Shown: positions 1 to 8,903, numbered from the stretch's first letter. The stretch: DNA of 34,261 bases from Thiocapsa sp. (GCF_011390875.1 NZ_JAABRP010000031.1:1-34261); one strand, 5' to 3'. A program made the numbers and translations. The notes: a model not told the origin generated them from the letters alone.

Positions 1-713
1 GCACGCAGCCGCCCGACGTCCTCGGGGGTCAGGATACCGCTCTCGGTGACGAGAAGCCGGTCGCTCGGGACCCGATCCAACAGTCCAAGCGTCGTGTCCA
101 GCGTCACCTCGAAGGTCCGCAGATTGCGGTTGTTGATCCCGATCAGCCGGCCAGGGACAGACAGCGCCCGTTCCAGCTCTTCCGCGTCGTGGACCTCCAC
201 CAGCACGTCCAATCCGAGCTGTCCGGCCAGAGCATTCAGCTCGGCGAGCCGGGCATTGTCCAGGCAGGCCGCGATCAGCAGGATGCAGTCTGCACCTTAA
301 GCTCGGGCCTCGTAGACCTGATAAGGGTCGACGATGAAGTCCTTGCGGATCACCGGCAGGGTGCAGGCCGCGCGCGCCGCCTTGAGATCCTCGTCGCTAC
401 CCTGGAAGAAATCACGGTCTGTCAGCACGGAGAGACAGGCCGCGCCGTTGCGGGCGTAGCTCTGCGCGATCTCGGCGGGCCGATAATCCCGGCGCAGCAC
501 CCCCTTGCTGGGACTGGCCTTCTTGATCTCGGAGATCACCGCCGGGGCGCCCGCGTCGACCTTCGCGCGGAGCGCGGCGGCAAATCCGCGCGGCGGATCG
601 GCCTCGTGTAAGCCTGCAGCGAGGCGATCGAGCGGCACGCGCGCCGACCGGGCGGAGACCTCTTCGACCTTCCGGTGAATAATCTTTTTGAGGATGTCGG
701 GCGTGTCGCTCAT
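1..713 (-). pseudogene. trpC: Indole-3-glycerol phosphate synthase with an in-frame stop; 3' end outside window
   Basis: TrpC converts CdRP (carboxyphenylaminodeoxyribulose phosphate) to indole-3-glycerol phosphate in tryptophan synthesis. The N-terminal part (starting [12 protein letters not shown]) shows [13 protein letters not shown]-like and [18 protein letters not shown] motifs typical of the family. Codon 139 from the ATG at 713 is TAA (297-299), yet translation resumes in the same frame with [17 protein letters not shown], then [23 protein letters not shown] and LLVTESGI, all characteristic TrpC segments, down to base 1. No other disruption is seen. The family normally has one residue (often A, I or L) where the TAA stands. 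The ATG lies 2 nt after the trpD stop; a TTG at 719 overlapping that stop is the alternative start. Either a recent nonsense mutation or a base error in the sequence explains the stop. Confidence 0.85.
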
Positions 714-715
714 CG

Positions 716-1756
716 TCAATGGCCGCCCTTCGCGCGATCGAAACTCGCCGTCAGCTCGATCAATCGCTCAAGCCGACGCTCCGCCTCGCCGCTGGAGATG
801 GCGAAGTCGGCTCGCGCCAGTCCGGCGGCGAGATTCTCGGCACGGCCGGCGGCGTAGATCGCCGCGCCGGCATTGAGCTGAACGATATCCCGTGCCGGAC
901 CCGCCTCGTTGGCGAGCACGCCACGCAGTATCACCAGGCTCTCGGCCGGATCCCCGACGCGGATCGCATCAAGATCCGCTCGCTTGAGACCGAAGTCTTC
1001 GGGATGGATGGCGTAGCGGTGGATCACGCCGTCCTTCAGCTCGGCCACGTCTGTGATGTCGCCGATGCTGATCTCGTCCAGACCGTCGCGGGCATGAACC
1101 ACCATGACATGACGACTGCCGAGACGCTGCAGCACCAAGGCTAGCGGTTCAAGCAGCTCTTCGCTGAAGACACCGAGGACCTGATTGGGCGCACCGGCGG
1201 GATTGGTCAGCGGACCCAGGACGTTGAAGATTGTCCGCACGCCCAGCTCTTTGCGCGGACCGATCGCATGCTTCATGGCGCTGTGATGACCCGGCGCGAA
1301 CATGAAGCCGACGCCGACCTCGCGCACGCAGCGCGCGACTTGCTCGGACGTCAGATCCAGACGGACACCCGCGGCCTCCAACACATCGGCCGCGCCCGAG
1401 CGACTGGAAACCGACCGGTTGCCGTGCTTGGCGACATGACAACCGGCCGCCGCTGCGACGAACATGCTGGTGGTCGAGACGTTGAAGGTCCCCGATGAAT
1501 CGCCGCCGGTACCGACGATGTCGACCACATGATCGAGCCCGCCGATGTCCACGCCGCTCGCCAGCTCGCGCATCACGCCCGCCGCCGCCGCGATCTCGGG
1601 GACAGCCTCGCCCTTCATACGCAAGGCGATCAGGAAGCCGGCGATCTGCGCGGATGTCGCCCCGCCGGTCATGATGGTGCGCATGACCGAGGTCATCTCG
1701 TCGCCGGTCAGGTCACGGTGTTCCAGGCAGCGGTTGATCGCCTCTTTCAGCTCCAT
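716..1756 (-). CDS. trpD: Anthranilate phosphoribosyltransferase
   Basis: TrpD transfers the phosphoribosyl group of PRPP to anthranilate, the second step of tryptophan synthesis in the cytosol. The 346-residue length is normal. The N-terminal helical part (residues 1-70) is followed by the PRPP/anthranilate-binding glycine motif GTGGD (82-86), then KHGNRSVSS (110-118) and SGAADVLEA, all diagnostic. It is a stand-alone transferase, not fused to a TrpG domain, and trpG lies just upstream as a separate gene. Its TGA is 2 nt from the trpC ATG, so the two are probably translationally coupled. The 176 bp between trpG and trpD hold a repeat element, unusual inside an operon. Confidence 0.97.
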   Translation of the reverse strand: MELKEAINRCLEHRDLTGDEMTSVMRTIMTGGATSAQIAGFLIALRMKGEAVPEIAAAAGVMRELASGVDIGGLDHVVDIVGTGGDSSGTFNVSTTSMFVAAAAGCHVAKHGNRSVSSRSGAADVLEAAGVRLDLTSEQVARCVREVGVGFMFAPGHHSAMKHAIGPRKELGVRTIFNVLGPLTNPAGAPNQVLGVFSEELLEPLALVLQRLGSRHVMVVHARDGLDEISIGDITDVAELKDGVIHRYAIHPEDFGLKRADLDAIRVGDPAESLVILRGVLANEAGPARDIVQLNAGAAIYAAGRAENLAAGLARADFAISSGEAERRLERLIELTASFDRAKGGH

Positions 1757-1810
1757 GATTAAAACGCGCCTTTTGGTTTAGGTGAGGGTTTCATGTTGGG
1801 TCGACCTTGT

Positions 1811-1959
1811 CATGCGTATTCACTGCCGGAGCTGCGCGTTTTAAGTGATTATTTTTAAATTATTCTTTAAATATCCTAAACCGCGTCTCAACAGCCCACT
1901 GGAGAACTGCGGCGTCGACATCGCCGCCGACATCAACAGTCGGAATGGACGCGGTTTAG
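1811..1959. repeat. CTAAACCGCG repeat element (degenerate left module plus full right module)
   Basis: The right module (1876-1959) begins CTAAACCGCGTCTCAA and ends GGACGCGGTTTAG, giving perfect 12-bp inverted ends. To its left is an AT-rich linker and a decayed module tail (ccggagctgcgcgttttaag, ending at 1845) that resembles the left partner in the 6882-7076 unit. The right end lies inside trpG and encodes its last eight residues. A second head-like string, CAAACCGCG on the trpG strand, lies directly inside trpG next to it. The interior of this copy differs from the other copies; only the tail side matches them well. Confidence 0.8.
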
Positions 1960-2538
1960 CGCGGTTTGTAAGAAATTTTTGAGAAGGTCGTGCCCGTGCC
2001 GGGTCAGGATGGACTCCGGATGGAACTGCACGCCTTCGACCGCAAGCTCGCGATGGCGCACGCCCATGATGGCCTCGCGCTCGCCCTCGGCCGTCTCGGT
2101 CCAGGCCGTGACCTCCAGACACTCCGGAAGGGTCTCCTGCTCGATCACCAACGAGTGGTAGCGGGTCGCCTCGAAGGGGTTATCCAGTCCGTGGAACACG
2201 CCGACGTTCGTGTGGTGGATCGCCGAGGTCTTGCCGTGCATCACGCTCGGCGCCTTGATGATATGTCCGCCGAACGCCTGGCCGATCGACTGATGCCCCA
2301 GACAGACGCCGAGGATGGGCACGCGCCCGGCCATCGCCTGGATCAGCGGGACCGAGATCCCGGCCTCGTTCGGCGTACAGGGGCCCGGCGAGATCACGAT
2401 CCGCTCGGGCGCGAGCGAAATCGCCTCGTCGAGACTCAGCTCATCGTTGCGCACCACGCGCACCTCCGCACCCAGCTCGCCCAGGTACTGCACCAGGTTG
2501 TAGGTGAAGGAGTCGTAGTTGTCGATCATCAAGAGCAT
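1933..2538 (-). CDS. trpG: Anthranilate synthase glutamine amidotransferase subunit
   Basis: TrpG supplies ammonia from glutamine to TrpE for anthranilate formation (it may also serve PabB). From ATG 2538 it is 201 residues and starts [15 protein letters not shown], the family's standard opening; ATG 2529 is an alternative, and the 54-residue in-frame extension further upstream has no family character. Class I amidotransferase motifs are present: [11 protein letters not shown]-type oxyanion region (49-60), GVCLGHQ with nucleophile Cys79, and QFHPES with His173 and Glu175. The family usually ends near LLKNFL; here residues 194-201 (LNRVHSDC) are encoded by the end of the flanking repeat. No clear Shine-Dalgarno was found. 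The gene is separated from trpE by a toxin-antitoxin pair. Confidence 0.96.
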   Translation of the reverse strand: MLLMIDNYDSFTYNLVQYLGELGAEVRVVRNDELSLDEAISLAPERIVISPGPCTPNEAGISVPLIQAMAGRVPILGVCLGHQSIGQAFGGHIIKAPSVMHGKTSAIHHTNVGVFHGLDNPFEATRYHSLVIEQETLPECLEVTAWTETAEGEREAIMGVRHRELAVEGVQFHPESILTRHGHDLLKNFLQTALNRVHSDC

Positions 2539-2650
2539 GACAATGAAAAGACTCGTTGTGACGTGAATCGGTTGTCGCGCATCCCGTCCGTCGATCTTCT
2601 TGAAAGATGGACACTGCCTGCGTCGGACGCCTGTTGCTCGATTGATTCGA

Positions 2651-3070
2651 TTATGCCGTGAACGGGTTGAGGATCCGAACCCCTGTCCCGACGAAATCAT
2701 CGATATTCCTGGTGACCAGGGTCAGGTCGTAGACCAGCGCAGTGGCCGCGATCTGCTTGTCGAGCGCGTTCTCGTGACGGGGCACCCTCAACCGGCCCCA
2801 GACCTGGGCGATATCCTCATCCAGGCTCAGGATCTGGCTTTGGTAGTCGGTCAGGATCCGACTCAGCCAGTCTTCCAGCCGCGCCGCCTGCGCTTGGTCG
2901 CCTCGATGGCGGATCAGCTCGACACCGCGGCGCAACTCCCCGACCGTGACCGCCGAAAGATACAGTCGCTGCGCATCGGCCGCGGCGGCAGCGAAGAAGC
3001 GCCGCACGCCAGGGTTGGCCCGGGATGCCTTGCGCGCCTCGCTGACGACGTTGGTGTCAATCAAATACAC
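2651..3070 (-). CDS. PIN-domain toxin (VapC/FitB family ribonuclease)
   Basis: This is a 139-residue PIN-domain protein, a family of Mg-dependent RNases neutralised by a cognate antitoxin. The acidic site residues are visible: Asp5 in YLIDTN, Glu45 in VGEL, Asp104 in ALDKQIAA and Asp125 in TRNIDDF. I chose GTG 3070 because GGAGG stands 9 nt upstream and the product then begins at the PIN strand; longer in-frame starts overlap the antitoxin extensively. It overlaps the antitoxin gene by 14 nt, the usual toxin-antitoxin arrangement. FitB is the closest family by length and by the NVVSEARK segment; the exact target RNA cannot be told from sequence. Confidence 0.92.
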   Translation of the reverse strand: MYLIDTNVVSEARKASRANPGVRRFFAAAAADAQRLYLSAVTVGELRRGVELIRHRGDQAQAARLEDWLSRILTDYQSQILSLDEDIAQVWGRLRVPRHENALDKQIAATALVYDLTLVTRNIDDFVGTGVRILNPFTA

Positions 3071-3293
3071 CGTCTGCGCCCTCCGTCGCCTCCGTGCGCT
3101 CGAAGTCGCTGTCGCGTCCGACATCCGGCATGGATGCCAGTACCTCGGCAAAGCTGCGCTTGGGCGGATGCAGCAAGACCTGCTCCAGGATCAAACGATG
3201 CTCGGCCTCGGCGCTGCGCCCTCGGACGGCCGCCCGACGTTTGAGCGCCTCGACGATGCTTTGGTCAAGATTCCTGACGACGAGATTGGCCAT
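3057..3293 (-). CDS. Ribbon-helix-helix antitoxin (VapB/FitA type)
   Basis: This 78-residue protein starts MANLVVRNLDQSIVEALK, the beta strand plus helix of FitA-like Arc/MetJ-type DNA-binding antitoxins. The C-terminal half (PPKRSFAEVLASMPDVG...) is the likely toxin-binding tail. By family knowledge it binds the PIN toxin and represses its own operon. It starts 48 bp after the trpE stop and ends inside the toxin gene. The pair sits between trpE and trpG in the same orientation, so it may be read from the trp promoter as well as its own. Confidence in the family is high because toxin and antitoxin motifs support each other. Confidence 0.9.
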   Translation of the reverse strand: MANLVVRNLDQSIVEALKRRAAVRGRSAEAEHRLILEQVLLHPPKRSFAEVLASMPDVGRDSDFERTEATEGADGVFD

Positions 3294-3341
3294 GAGCCCG
3301 CTCCGCGAACCAGCATGCTTGCAATGATAGCAAACCGAGGC

Positions 3342-4835
3342 TCAAGCGACCCGCCCGGCACCCAGCTCGATCCCCGCCTCGGCCAGGGCCACGGCGCGAA
3401 AGACCGCGCGGCCCTTGCTCATGGTCTCCTTCCATTCGGCGTCCGGGACCGAGTCGGCCACGATGCCGGCGCCGGCCTGGATGTGGAGCATGCCGTCCTT
3501 GATCACGGCGGTGCGGATCGCGATCGCCGTGTCCATGTTGCCGTTCCAGGAGAGATAACCGACTGCGCCCGAGTAGATACCGCGTTTGACGGGTTCCAGC
3601 TCGTCGATGATCTCCATCGCGCGGATCTTGGGCGCCCCGGAGACGGTTCCGGCCGGGAAGGTCGCGCGCAGAACGTCGATGGCGTTCATGCCGTCGCGCA
3701 GATCGCCGACCACGTTGGAGACGATGTGCATCACGTGCGAATAGCGCTCGACGATCATCTTGTCGGTCACACGCACGCTGCCGATCTCGGCCACGCGCCC
3801 GGCGTCGTTGCGACCCAGGTCGATCAGCATCAGGTGCTCGGCCAGCTCCTTGGGATCGGCCAGAAGCTCGGCTTCGAGTGCCTGGTCTTCGGCCTCGGTC
3901 TCGCCGCGACGGCGCGTGCCGGCGATCGGGCGGACCGTGACCACGCCGTCCTCGAGCCGGGTCAGGATCTCGGGCGAGGAGCCGACGATGTGAAAATCGC
4001 CCAGATCGAGAAAATACATGTAGGGCGATGGATTGAGCCCGCGCAATGCCCGATACAGATCCAGCGGCGGCGCCTGGAAGGGAATGGACAGGCGCTGCGA
4101 GATGACGACCTGCATGCAGTCGCCGGCCAGGATGTAGTCCTTGATGCGCTCGACCGCGTGCTTGAAGCCATCCTCGGTGAACCCGGAGACGAAGTCGGTC
4201 TCGCTTACCGTGCGCCCCGGTTCGGACGAGCGTCGCGGCGCACCGCCGCGCATCCGCTCGCACAAGGCGTCGATGCGCGCCTCGCCGGCCTCCAGGGTAT
4301 CCCCGGCGCTCGGGTCGAGGTTCAGGATGATGTACATCCGTCCGCTGAGATTGTCGAAGACGACCACCTCGTCGGAGACCATCAGCAGGATGTCCGGTGT
4401 CTGCAGCTGATCCGGGTTGGGACAAGTCGCCAGACGCGGCTCGATATAGCGGATGGTGTCGTAGCCGAAATAGCCGACCAGACCGCCGGTGAAGCGAGGC
4501 AGACAGGCGAGATCGGCAACCTTGAAGCGATTCTGGTAGGCATCGATCCAGGCCAGCGGATCCGCCGTCTCGACGGACTCGATGACCGCGCCGTCACGCT
4601 CGACACGGATCTCGCGGCCGCTCACCCGCAGCAGCGTACGACAGGGCAGACCGATGATGGAATAACGCCCCCACTTCTCCCCGCCCTGCACGGATTCGAG
4701 CAGATAGGAGTAAGGCCCCTCGGCGAGCTTGAGATAGACGCTGAGCGGGGTGTCGAGGTCGGCAAGGACCTCGCGCAGGATCGGAATCCGGTTGTGGCCC
4801 TGGTCGGCCAGGGCACGAAAGGCAGCGGGGGTCAT
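3342..4835 (-). CDS. trpE: Anthranilate synthase component I
   Basis: TrpE makes anthranilate from chorismate using ammonia delivered by TrpG. It has 497 residues, normal for the family. The N-terminal part carries LLES (45-48), the signature of the tryptophan feedback-inhibition site, so the enzyme is probably allosterically regulated. The C-terminal chorismate-binding domain has [14 protein letters not shown]-type ([13 protein letters not shown]), [14 protein letters not shown] (from residue 396), [10 protein letters not shown] and [11 protein letters not shown] motifs. It is distinguished from PabB by LLES and by the trp neighbours. Upstream are an inverted repeat and gph; downstream is the toxin-antitoxin pair. 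No leader peptide or attenuator was recognised in the 270 bp before it. Confidence 0.97.
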   Translation of the reverse strand: MTPAAFRALADQGHNRIPILREVLADLDTPLSVYLKLAEGPYSYLLESVQGGEKWGRYSIIGLPCRTLLRVSGREIRVERDGAVIESVETADPLAWIDAYQNRFKVADLACLPRFTGGLVGYFGYDTIRYIEPRLATCPNPDQLQTPDILLMVSDEVVVFDNLSGRMYIILNLDPSAGDTLEAGEARIDALCERMRGGAPRRSSEPGRTVSETDFVSGFTEDGFKHAVERIKDYILAGDCMQVVISQRLSIPFQAPPLDLYRALRGLNPSPYMYFLDLGDFHIVGSSPEILTRLEDGVVTVRPIAGTRRRGETEAEDQALEAELLADPKELAEHLMLIDLGRNDAGRVAEIGSVRVTDKMIVERYSHVMHIVSNVVGDLRDGMNAIDVLRATFPAGTVSGAPKIRAMEIIDELEPVKRGIYSGAVGYLSWNGNMDTAIAIRTAVIKDGMLHIQAGAGIVADSVPDAEWKETMSKGRAVFRAVALAEAGIELGAGRVA

Positions 4836-4991
4836 CGGGGTCTCCGAGCAAAAGGGATCAAGGCAGGTCGGAACGCGGTCTCAACCTCGCCATCGCCACC
4901 CGTTCATCGCTCGCATCGTCCGAAGCCTCATGTTCAATCATCGAAATCGCGACCCCAAACGCCAGCCGCAGTCATCACAAACATCAACAGC

Positions 4992-5094
4992 CGTAGGATG
5001 GGTAGAGCGCAGCGAAACCCATCCTCACCGCGCCGAGATCCACAAAAAACGACACCCGTAGGATGGGTTTCGCTCTCGCTCTACCCATCCTACG
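4992..5094. repeat. Inverted repeat of the GTAGGATGGGT type
   Basis: CGTAGGATGGGTAGAGCG at the left and CGCTCTACCCATCCTACG at the right form long complementary arms, with a second internal copy of each half (AAACCCATCCT and GGATGGGTTT). It lies between trpE and gph. The same repeat type recurs at 20100-20220. Such GTAGGATGGGT...ACCCATCCTAC units are common intergenic repeats in many proteobacteria. As RNA it would fold into a long hairpin, so it may weaken read-through between gph and trpE. Confidence 0.85.
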
Positions 5095-5105
5095 CGGTCA
5101 AAAGA

Positions 5106-5774
5106 TTATCCGGCCAGAAATTGCTCGAGCTCAACCATGGAGTCGATCACCGCATCGGGCTTCGCCTCGCGGATATCCTGACCGTGGTTGTAGCCGTAGC
5201 TCATGCAGATGATCCCGAAGCCGGCGGCGCGCGCGGCCTTCACGTCGCTCACCGAGTCGCCGATCATGAGCGCCTCTGCGGGCTCGACCCCGAAGTGTTG
5301 TGCCGCGTGCAGCAACGGCAGGGGATCCGGCTTCTTTTTCGGTAGCGTATCACCACTCACCACCAGGCCGAAATTCTCGCGAATGCCGAGATCACGCAGC
5401 AACGGCTCGGTAAACTGAGCAGCCTTGTTGGTCACGCAACCGAGCTGATAACCCGCCCCCTTCATGAAGGCGATGCCCTCGACCACGCCCGGATAGAGCA
5501 CCGAGCGCTTGGAGGTGTTCTCCGCATAGAGATCCAGAAAGATCGGGAGCGCCGCCTCGAAATCCGCCTCGTCCGGCTCGCCGTCGAGCTGTCCGATCAA
5601 CGCCCGGCGCACCAGCCGCTCGACGCCGTTCCCGACCCAATTGCGCACGGCCGTCTCCCCGTGGGGCGGACGGCCGAGCCGCGCCATCATGGCGTCGACA
5701 CAAAAGGCGAGATCCGGGACGCTGTCCACCAGCGTGCCGTCCACATCGATCAGGATCATCTTCGGTCGCAGCAT
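5106..5774 (-). CDS. gph: Phosphoglycolate phosphatase (HAD family)
   Basis: Gph removes phosphate from 2-phosphoglycolate, important in an organism with Rubisco or with oxidative DNA-end repair products. The 222 residues carry the four HAD motifs: DVDGTLVDS (Asp10 nucleophile, Asp12), VTNKA (motif II), KKKPDPLPLL (motif III Lys) and MIGDSVSD (motif IV). The cap region between motifs I and II matches the Gph/CbbY group. GGAG precedes ATG 5774. The order rpe-gph-trpE is a known gammaproteobacterial arrangement, which supports Gph over other HAD phosphatases. Confidence 0.93.
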   Translation of the reverse strand: MLRPKMILIDVDGTLVDSVPDLAFCVDAMMARLGRPPHGETAVRNWVGNGVERLVRRALIGQLDGEPDEADFEAALPIFLDLYAENTSKRSVLYPGVVEGIAFMKGAGYQLGCVTNKAAQFTEPLLRDLGIRENFGLVVSGDTLPKKKPDPLPLLHAAQHFGVEPAEALMIGDSVSDVKAARAAGFGIICMSYGYNHGQDIREAKPDAVIDSMVELEQFLAG

Positions 5775-5833
5775 GCGATCACAGCTCCAGGCTCAAGAAC
5801 ACAATCGGACAAGCCATTCAGGCCCCTCATCAC

Positions 5834-5920
5834 CTGAACCGCGTCGACTCGAATCGCGAAAGGAAGCGCGGTCGCATCGACCAAACTCCCACCCCGACCT
5901 GAGCCCCGGACGCGGTTCAG
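5834..5920. repeat. Diverged CTGAACCGCG repeat module at the end of rpe
   Basis: The left end CTGAACCGCGTC and right end GACGCGGTTCAG are perfect 12-bp inverted ends and are a G variant of the CTAAACCGCGTC ends seen elsewhere in the window. Length is 87 bp. The right end supplies the TGA stop of rpe (5917-5919). The interior has little resemblance to other copies, apart from CCGG next to the right end. Confidence 0.7.
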
Positions 5921-6600
5921 CGCGCCATCTGCTCGCGCATCTCCCGGATAATGCTGTCGTAGCGATGCGGATCGCTGTCGCGGCCCTTGCCGAAGATCCC
6001 GGAGCCGGAGACGAAGGTGTCCGCACCCGCCGCCTTGATCTCGCCGATGTTGTCCGCCTTCACGCCGCCGTCGACCTCGAGCCGAATATCGAACCCGGAC
6101 GCATCGATCATCTTGCGCGCCGCGCGCAGCTTGTCCATCGTTGCCGGGATGAAGCTCTGACCGCCGAAGCCGGGATTGACCGACATCAGCAGGATCATAT
6201 CGATCTTGTCCATCACATAGTCGAGATAGCTCAGCGATGTGGCCGGGTTGAAGACCAGACCCGCCTTGCAGCCTTCGTTGCGGATCAACTGGAGGGTGCG
6301 GTCGATGTGCTCGCTCGCTTCCGGGTGGAAGGTGATGTATGTCGCACCGGCTGCGGCAAAGTCCGGGATGATCCGATCGACCGGCTTCACCATCAGATGC
6401 ACGTCGATGGGCGCCGTCACGCCGTGCTTGCGCAGCGCCTCGCAGACCAGCGGGCCGATGGTGAGGTTCGGCACGTAATGGTTGTCCATCACGTCGAAAT
6501 GGACGATGTCCGCGCCGGCGGCGAGCACATTGTCGACCTCCTCGCCGAGCCGGGCGAAATCCGCCGAGAGGATGGACGGTGCGATCAGATCAGGCGTCAT
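5917..6600 (-). CDS. rpe: Ribulose-phosphate 3-epimerase
   Basis: Rpe interconverts ribulose 5-phosphate and xylulose 5-phosphate in the pentose phosphate and Calvin cycles. It is 227 residues, normal length. A TIM-barrel epimerase is shown by APSILSADF (7-15), [12 protein letters not shown] with metal ligands His34 and Asp36, HLMV with His68, [17 protein letters not shown] (catalytic Asp) and SGSGIFG phosphate loop. AGGGGA lies upstream of ATG 6600. It is the first gene of the rpe-gph-trpE series, and its own TGA is provided by a repeat module end. Confidence 0.97.
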   Translation of the reverse strand: MTPDLIAPSILSADFARLGEEVDNVLAAGADIVHFDVMDNHYVPNLTIGPLVCEALRKHGVTAPIDVHLMVKPVDRIIPDFAAAGATYITFHPEASEHIDRTLQLIRNEGCKAGLVFNPATSLSYLDYVMDKIDMILLMSVNPGFGGQSFIPATMDKLRAARKMIDASGFDIRLEVDGGVKADNIGEIKAAGADTFVSGSGIFGKGRDSDPHRYDSIIREMREQMAR

Positions 6601-6727
6601 GCTGTTGTCCCCTAAGATCTCGCTCGCCGCGGCACACGCGCCTCGGCCCGGATCCGTTTTGATGTTGAAAGTGAGAAACTTTAACCGAAGCGGGCCGGAT
6701 TTTCACTCGGCACGCGGACGCACACGT

Positions 6728-7112
6728 CTAAACCGCGCCCAGCGCGGCATGCGATGTTTTTCGATGGGATCGGCCCCGGCAGACTTGACGGCCGCCGGAG
6801 CGGGCGCGGTTTAAGATATTAAAAAATATACGATTTAAAACTGCGTCCCGACTAAGGGCCGTGGATGCGCCAAACGTCGAGCTAAACCGCGCCCGGTGCG
6901 ATATGCGTCATTTGTTGGAATGACTTGGCCGCGCCAGCCCCGACGACTGTCGGAGCTGGCGCGATTTAAAGTCTTAAAGAATATTAAATTCTAAACCGCG
7001 TCTCACCGGGGTCGAGGACATCTCCGAAGCCAAACGCAAAATGAAAACTATGCATCTCGCTCCGGACGCGGTTTAGCTCGAAAATCACCATATCGCTCTG
7101 GACGCGGTTTAG
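6728..7112. repeat. Cluster of CTAAACCGCG repeat modules
   Basis: This 385-bp cluster fills most of the rpe-djlA gap. It contains: a B-type module (6728-6813, CTAAACCGCGCCCAGCG... to GGGCGCGGTTTAA); a partial module (about 6834-6881); a C-type module (6882-6970) with the GCGCCAGC/GCTGGCGC hairpin; an AT-rich linker; an A-type module in reverse (6991-7076); and a head fragment (7077-7112). The C-linker-A part is the reverse complement of the 196-bp units at 9480 and 12753, with a few differences. The right end gives djlA its TAA stop. No coding region is seen in 6601-7108. Confidence 0.88.
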
Positions 7113-7930
7113 GCCGCCCGCGCCTCCGTGATGGTCTCGTAGGCACGCCGGATCTCCTGCGTCTTCTGCGAGGCCATCCGCATGGCCTCCTCCGGCAGAC
7201 CCTTCGCCATCAGCTTATCCGGGTGATGCTGGCTCATCAGGCGCCGATACGCCTTCTTGATCTCGGCGTCGCTCGCCTTGGGACCGACGCCCAGGGTCGC
7301 GTAGGCGCTGGCGAGCGGTGCCGGTCTCGCCGCCGCCGAGGACTTACCGCGGCCGGCCTGCCCGGTCGCACCGGCATACATCCGCTGCTGCAGCACCAAA
7401 AGGTTTTCGAGCTGCCGATAGGCGAAGGCAGAGACGTTGAGTCCGCGCCGGATGGTCTCGAGCGCGCGCCGTTGGTCCGGTGTCGGGGCGCCGTCCACGT
7501 ACGCGGTCAGAAGCTGCACCTCGAGGAACAGGTGAATCAATGTCCCCTGACCCGTGCAGACCGCCTTCAGTGCAGCGATGGCGCCCGCCAGATCGAAATC
7601 CTGCGACTTGCCTTTGTTGAACAGATCGATCGCGACGCGGCGCTGGTCGGTGCCCAAGGACATCCGATCCATCACGGAACGCGCCAGGGCGACCTCGGCC
7701 TCGCTGACCCGCCCGTCGGCCTTGGCGACGTGACCCATCACCAAGAAGGTCGTCTCGAAGAAACGCGCCTGGACCCGCGCCCGCTGCGCACCCGTCAAGG
7801 CCGGGCGCCGCGAGCCACCGATCCAGCCCCGATCCACACCCTGACCCAAGGCCGCACCGAATACCGCACCGACCGGACCTCCTACGACCAGACCGATGGC
7901 GCCGCCGACGGCTGTGCCGACCCAACCCAT
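7109..7930 (-). CDS. djlA: DjlA-like co-chaperone (TerB plus J domain)
   Basis: The protein pairs a TerB-like helical domain (about residues 55-165, FLVMGHVAKADGRVSEAE) with a C-terminal DnaJ domain (209-273) bearing the HPD tripeptide at 236-238, which stimulates DnaK ATPase. The N-terminus (1-35) is glycine-rich and hydrophobic (GTAVGGAIGLVVGGPVGAVF), matching the membrane anchor of DjlA. A linker rich in A, G and P separates the domains. Length (273) fits DjlA. It is 13 bp downstream of a CbiM-like membrane gene, and its TAA stop is part of a repeat module. Confidence 0.9.
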   Translation of the reverse strand: MGWVGTAVGGAIGLVVGGPVGAVFGAALGQGVDRGWIGGSRRPALTGAQRARVQARFFETTFLVMGHVAKADGRVSEAEVALARSVMDRMSLGTDQRRVAIDLFNKGKSQDFDLAGAIAALKAVCTGQGTLIHLFLEVQLLTAYVDGAPTPDQRRALETIRRGLNVSAFAYRQLENLLVLQQRMYAGATGQAGRGKSSAAARPAPLASAYATLGVGPKASDAEIKKAYRRLMSQHHPDKLMAKGLPEEAMRMASQKTQEIRRAYETITEARAA

Positions 7931-7943
7931 GTCGAAAACTCCC

Positions 7944-8609
7944 CTATTTTCCTTTCAGGTACTGTTCATCGCTGAAGGAGTAGACCCACTGTGGCTTGAA
8001 CGCCACCAGCACGGCCAAGATCCAGCCGTTCAGGAAGGCCTCCGGCATGAACATCAAAGGAAAGAAGGGTAGCACCGTTTCGCTGAGATCCGCGAAGCTG
8101 TAAGCGCCGCTGAGCACCAGCAACCAAGCGGCCAGATAGCCCGTCATCACGCCCACCAGACCCGCGGTCAAGAACCCGTTCACCAGCACATAGACGAAAA
8201 ACTGTTTGGGCAGATACCAGCGGATCAGGATCAAGGCGACCTGGGTCAGTGTCGCCGGCACGACACCCGTGAGGAGGGCATTCATCGCGAACCCGTCCCA
8301 GCCCGTTCCCGCGTTCAGAACCACCCCGAGCAGCACCAACGCAGCCCCGATCACCGCCAACGACCACCCGAACATCAGGGTGATGGCCGTCACCCCGAGC
8401 AGATGAAACGACAACCCGGACTGCACCTGAACGTCCATGTGCCAGAGCACGAGCAGCGCAACGACCGCCCCGAGAAAGACGTTCAACTGCTCCATGTCGC
8501 GAAGCTTCCGCCACGGCGTGAGCTTCAGGGCAAGCAGCAGGAGCAAGGCGAAGAGCAGATTCATGACCCAGAGCAGGGCCGGCGAGAACAGCGTACCGTC
8601 GATCGTCAT
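7944..8609 (-). CDS. CbiM-like energy-coupling-factor permease family protein
   Basis: This 221-residue protein is almost entirely hydrophobic, with about six membrane segments (for example ALLWVMNLLFALLLLLAL, ALVLLGVVL, WLLVLSGAYSF). The segment QSGLSFHLLGVTAITLMFGW resembles the core of CbiM/ECF S-component-like permeases (PF01891), where it is part of the membrane substrate site. There are no ATPase or CbiN/CbiQ partners next to it, so cobalt transport cannot be inferred. The similar family in pseudomonads also occurs alone. It is followed by djlA at 13 bp, so the two are likely co-transcribed. Confidence 0.7.
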   Translation of the reverse strand: MTIDGTLFSPALLWVMNLLFALLLLLALKLTPWRKLRDMEQLNVFLGAVVALLVLWHMDVQVQSGLSFHLLGVTAITLMFGWSLAVIGAALVLLGVVLNAGTGWDGFAMNALLTGVVPATLTQVALILIRWYLPKQFFVYVLVNGFLTAGLVGVMTGYLAAWLLVLSGAYSFADLSETVLPFFPLMFMPEAFLNGWILAVLVAFKPQWVYSFSDEQYLKGK

Positions 8610-8809
8610 GTCGCGCCTGTCGGAGGTGGCTTGGTCGAGTTGACCTCATCTTTCGGAAATTAGGCAAGTTTTCGGGTGGATCAACGGTGAGGCTGCAATG
8701 AAGGGTTCACCGGAAGAGGCACGATTGCGGTGTCCGAATCGGTGTTCGGCGTGAAATATAGGGAGAAACGCCGCGAGTTGAGCGGCAAGGATCGGCAGCG
8801 GGAGGAGAA

Positions 8810-8896
8810 TTAAACCGCGCCCAGCGCGGTATGCGATGTTTTTGGATGGGATCGATCCCGGCAGACTTGGCGACTTCCGGAGTCCGCGCGGTTTAG
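8810..8896. repeat. CTAAACCGCG-family module, B type
   Basis: This single module starts TTAAACCGCGCCCAGCG and ends GCGCGGTTTAG. It matches the B module at 6728-6813 over most of its length, including GCGATGTTTTT, GATGGGATCG and CCCGGCAGACTTG. It stands 7 bp beyond the stop of the hemerythrin gene. The remaining bases of the 8610-8903 gap show no gene. Confidence 0.85.
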
Positions 8897-8903
8897 TGGA
8901 GAC

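Noticed and set aside
2946-5345. A very long plus-strand frame across the trpE/toxin-antitoxin region
   Set aside because: It is the antisense of trpE, the toxin and antitoxin, and gph; its protein is low-complexity with no family motifs, a usual artefact of GC-rich genes.
5775-5833. Possible small gene between rpe and gph
   Set aside because: Too short, with no start or ribosome site; most of the gap is a repeat module.
6728-7112. CRISPR-like array in the repeat cluster
   Set aside because: Modules are long, inverted and non-uniform, with no regular short repeat-spacer pattern and no cas genes.
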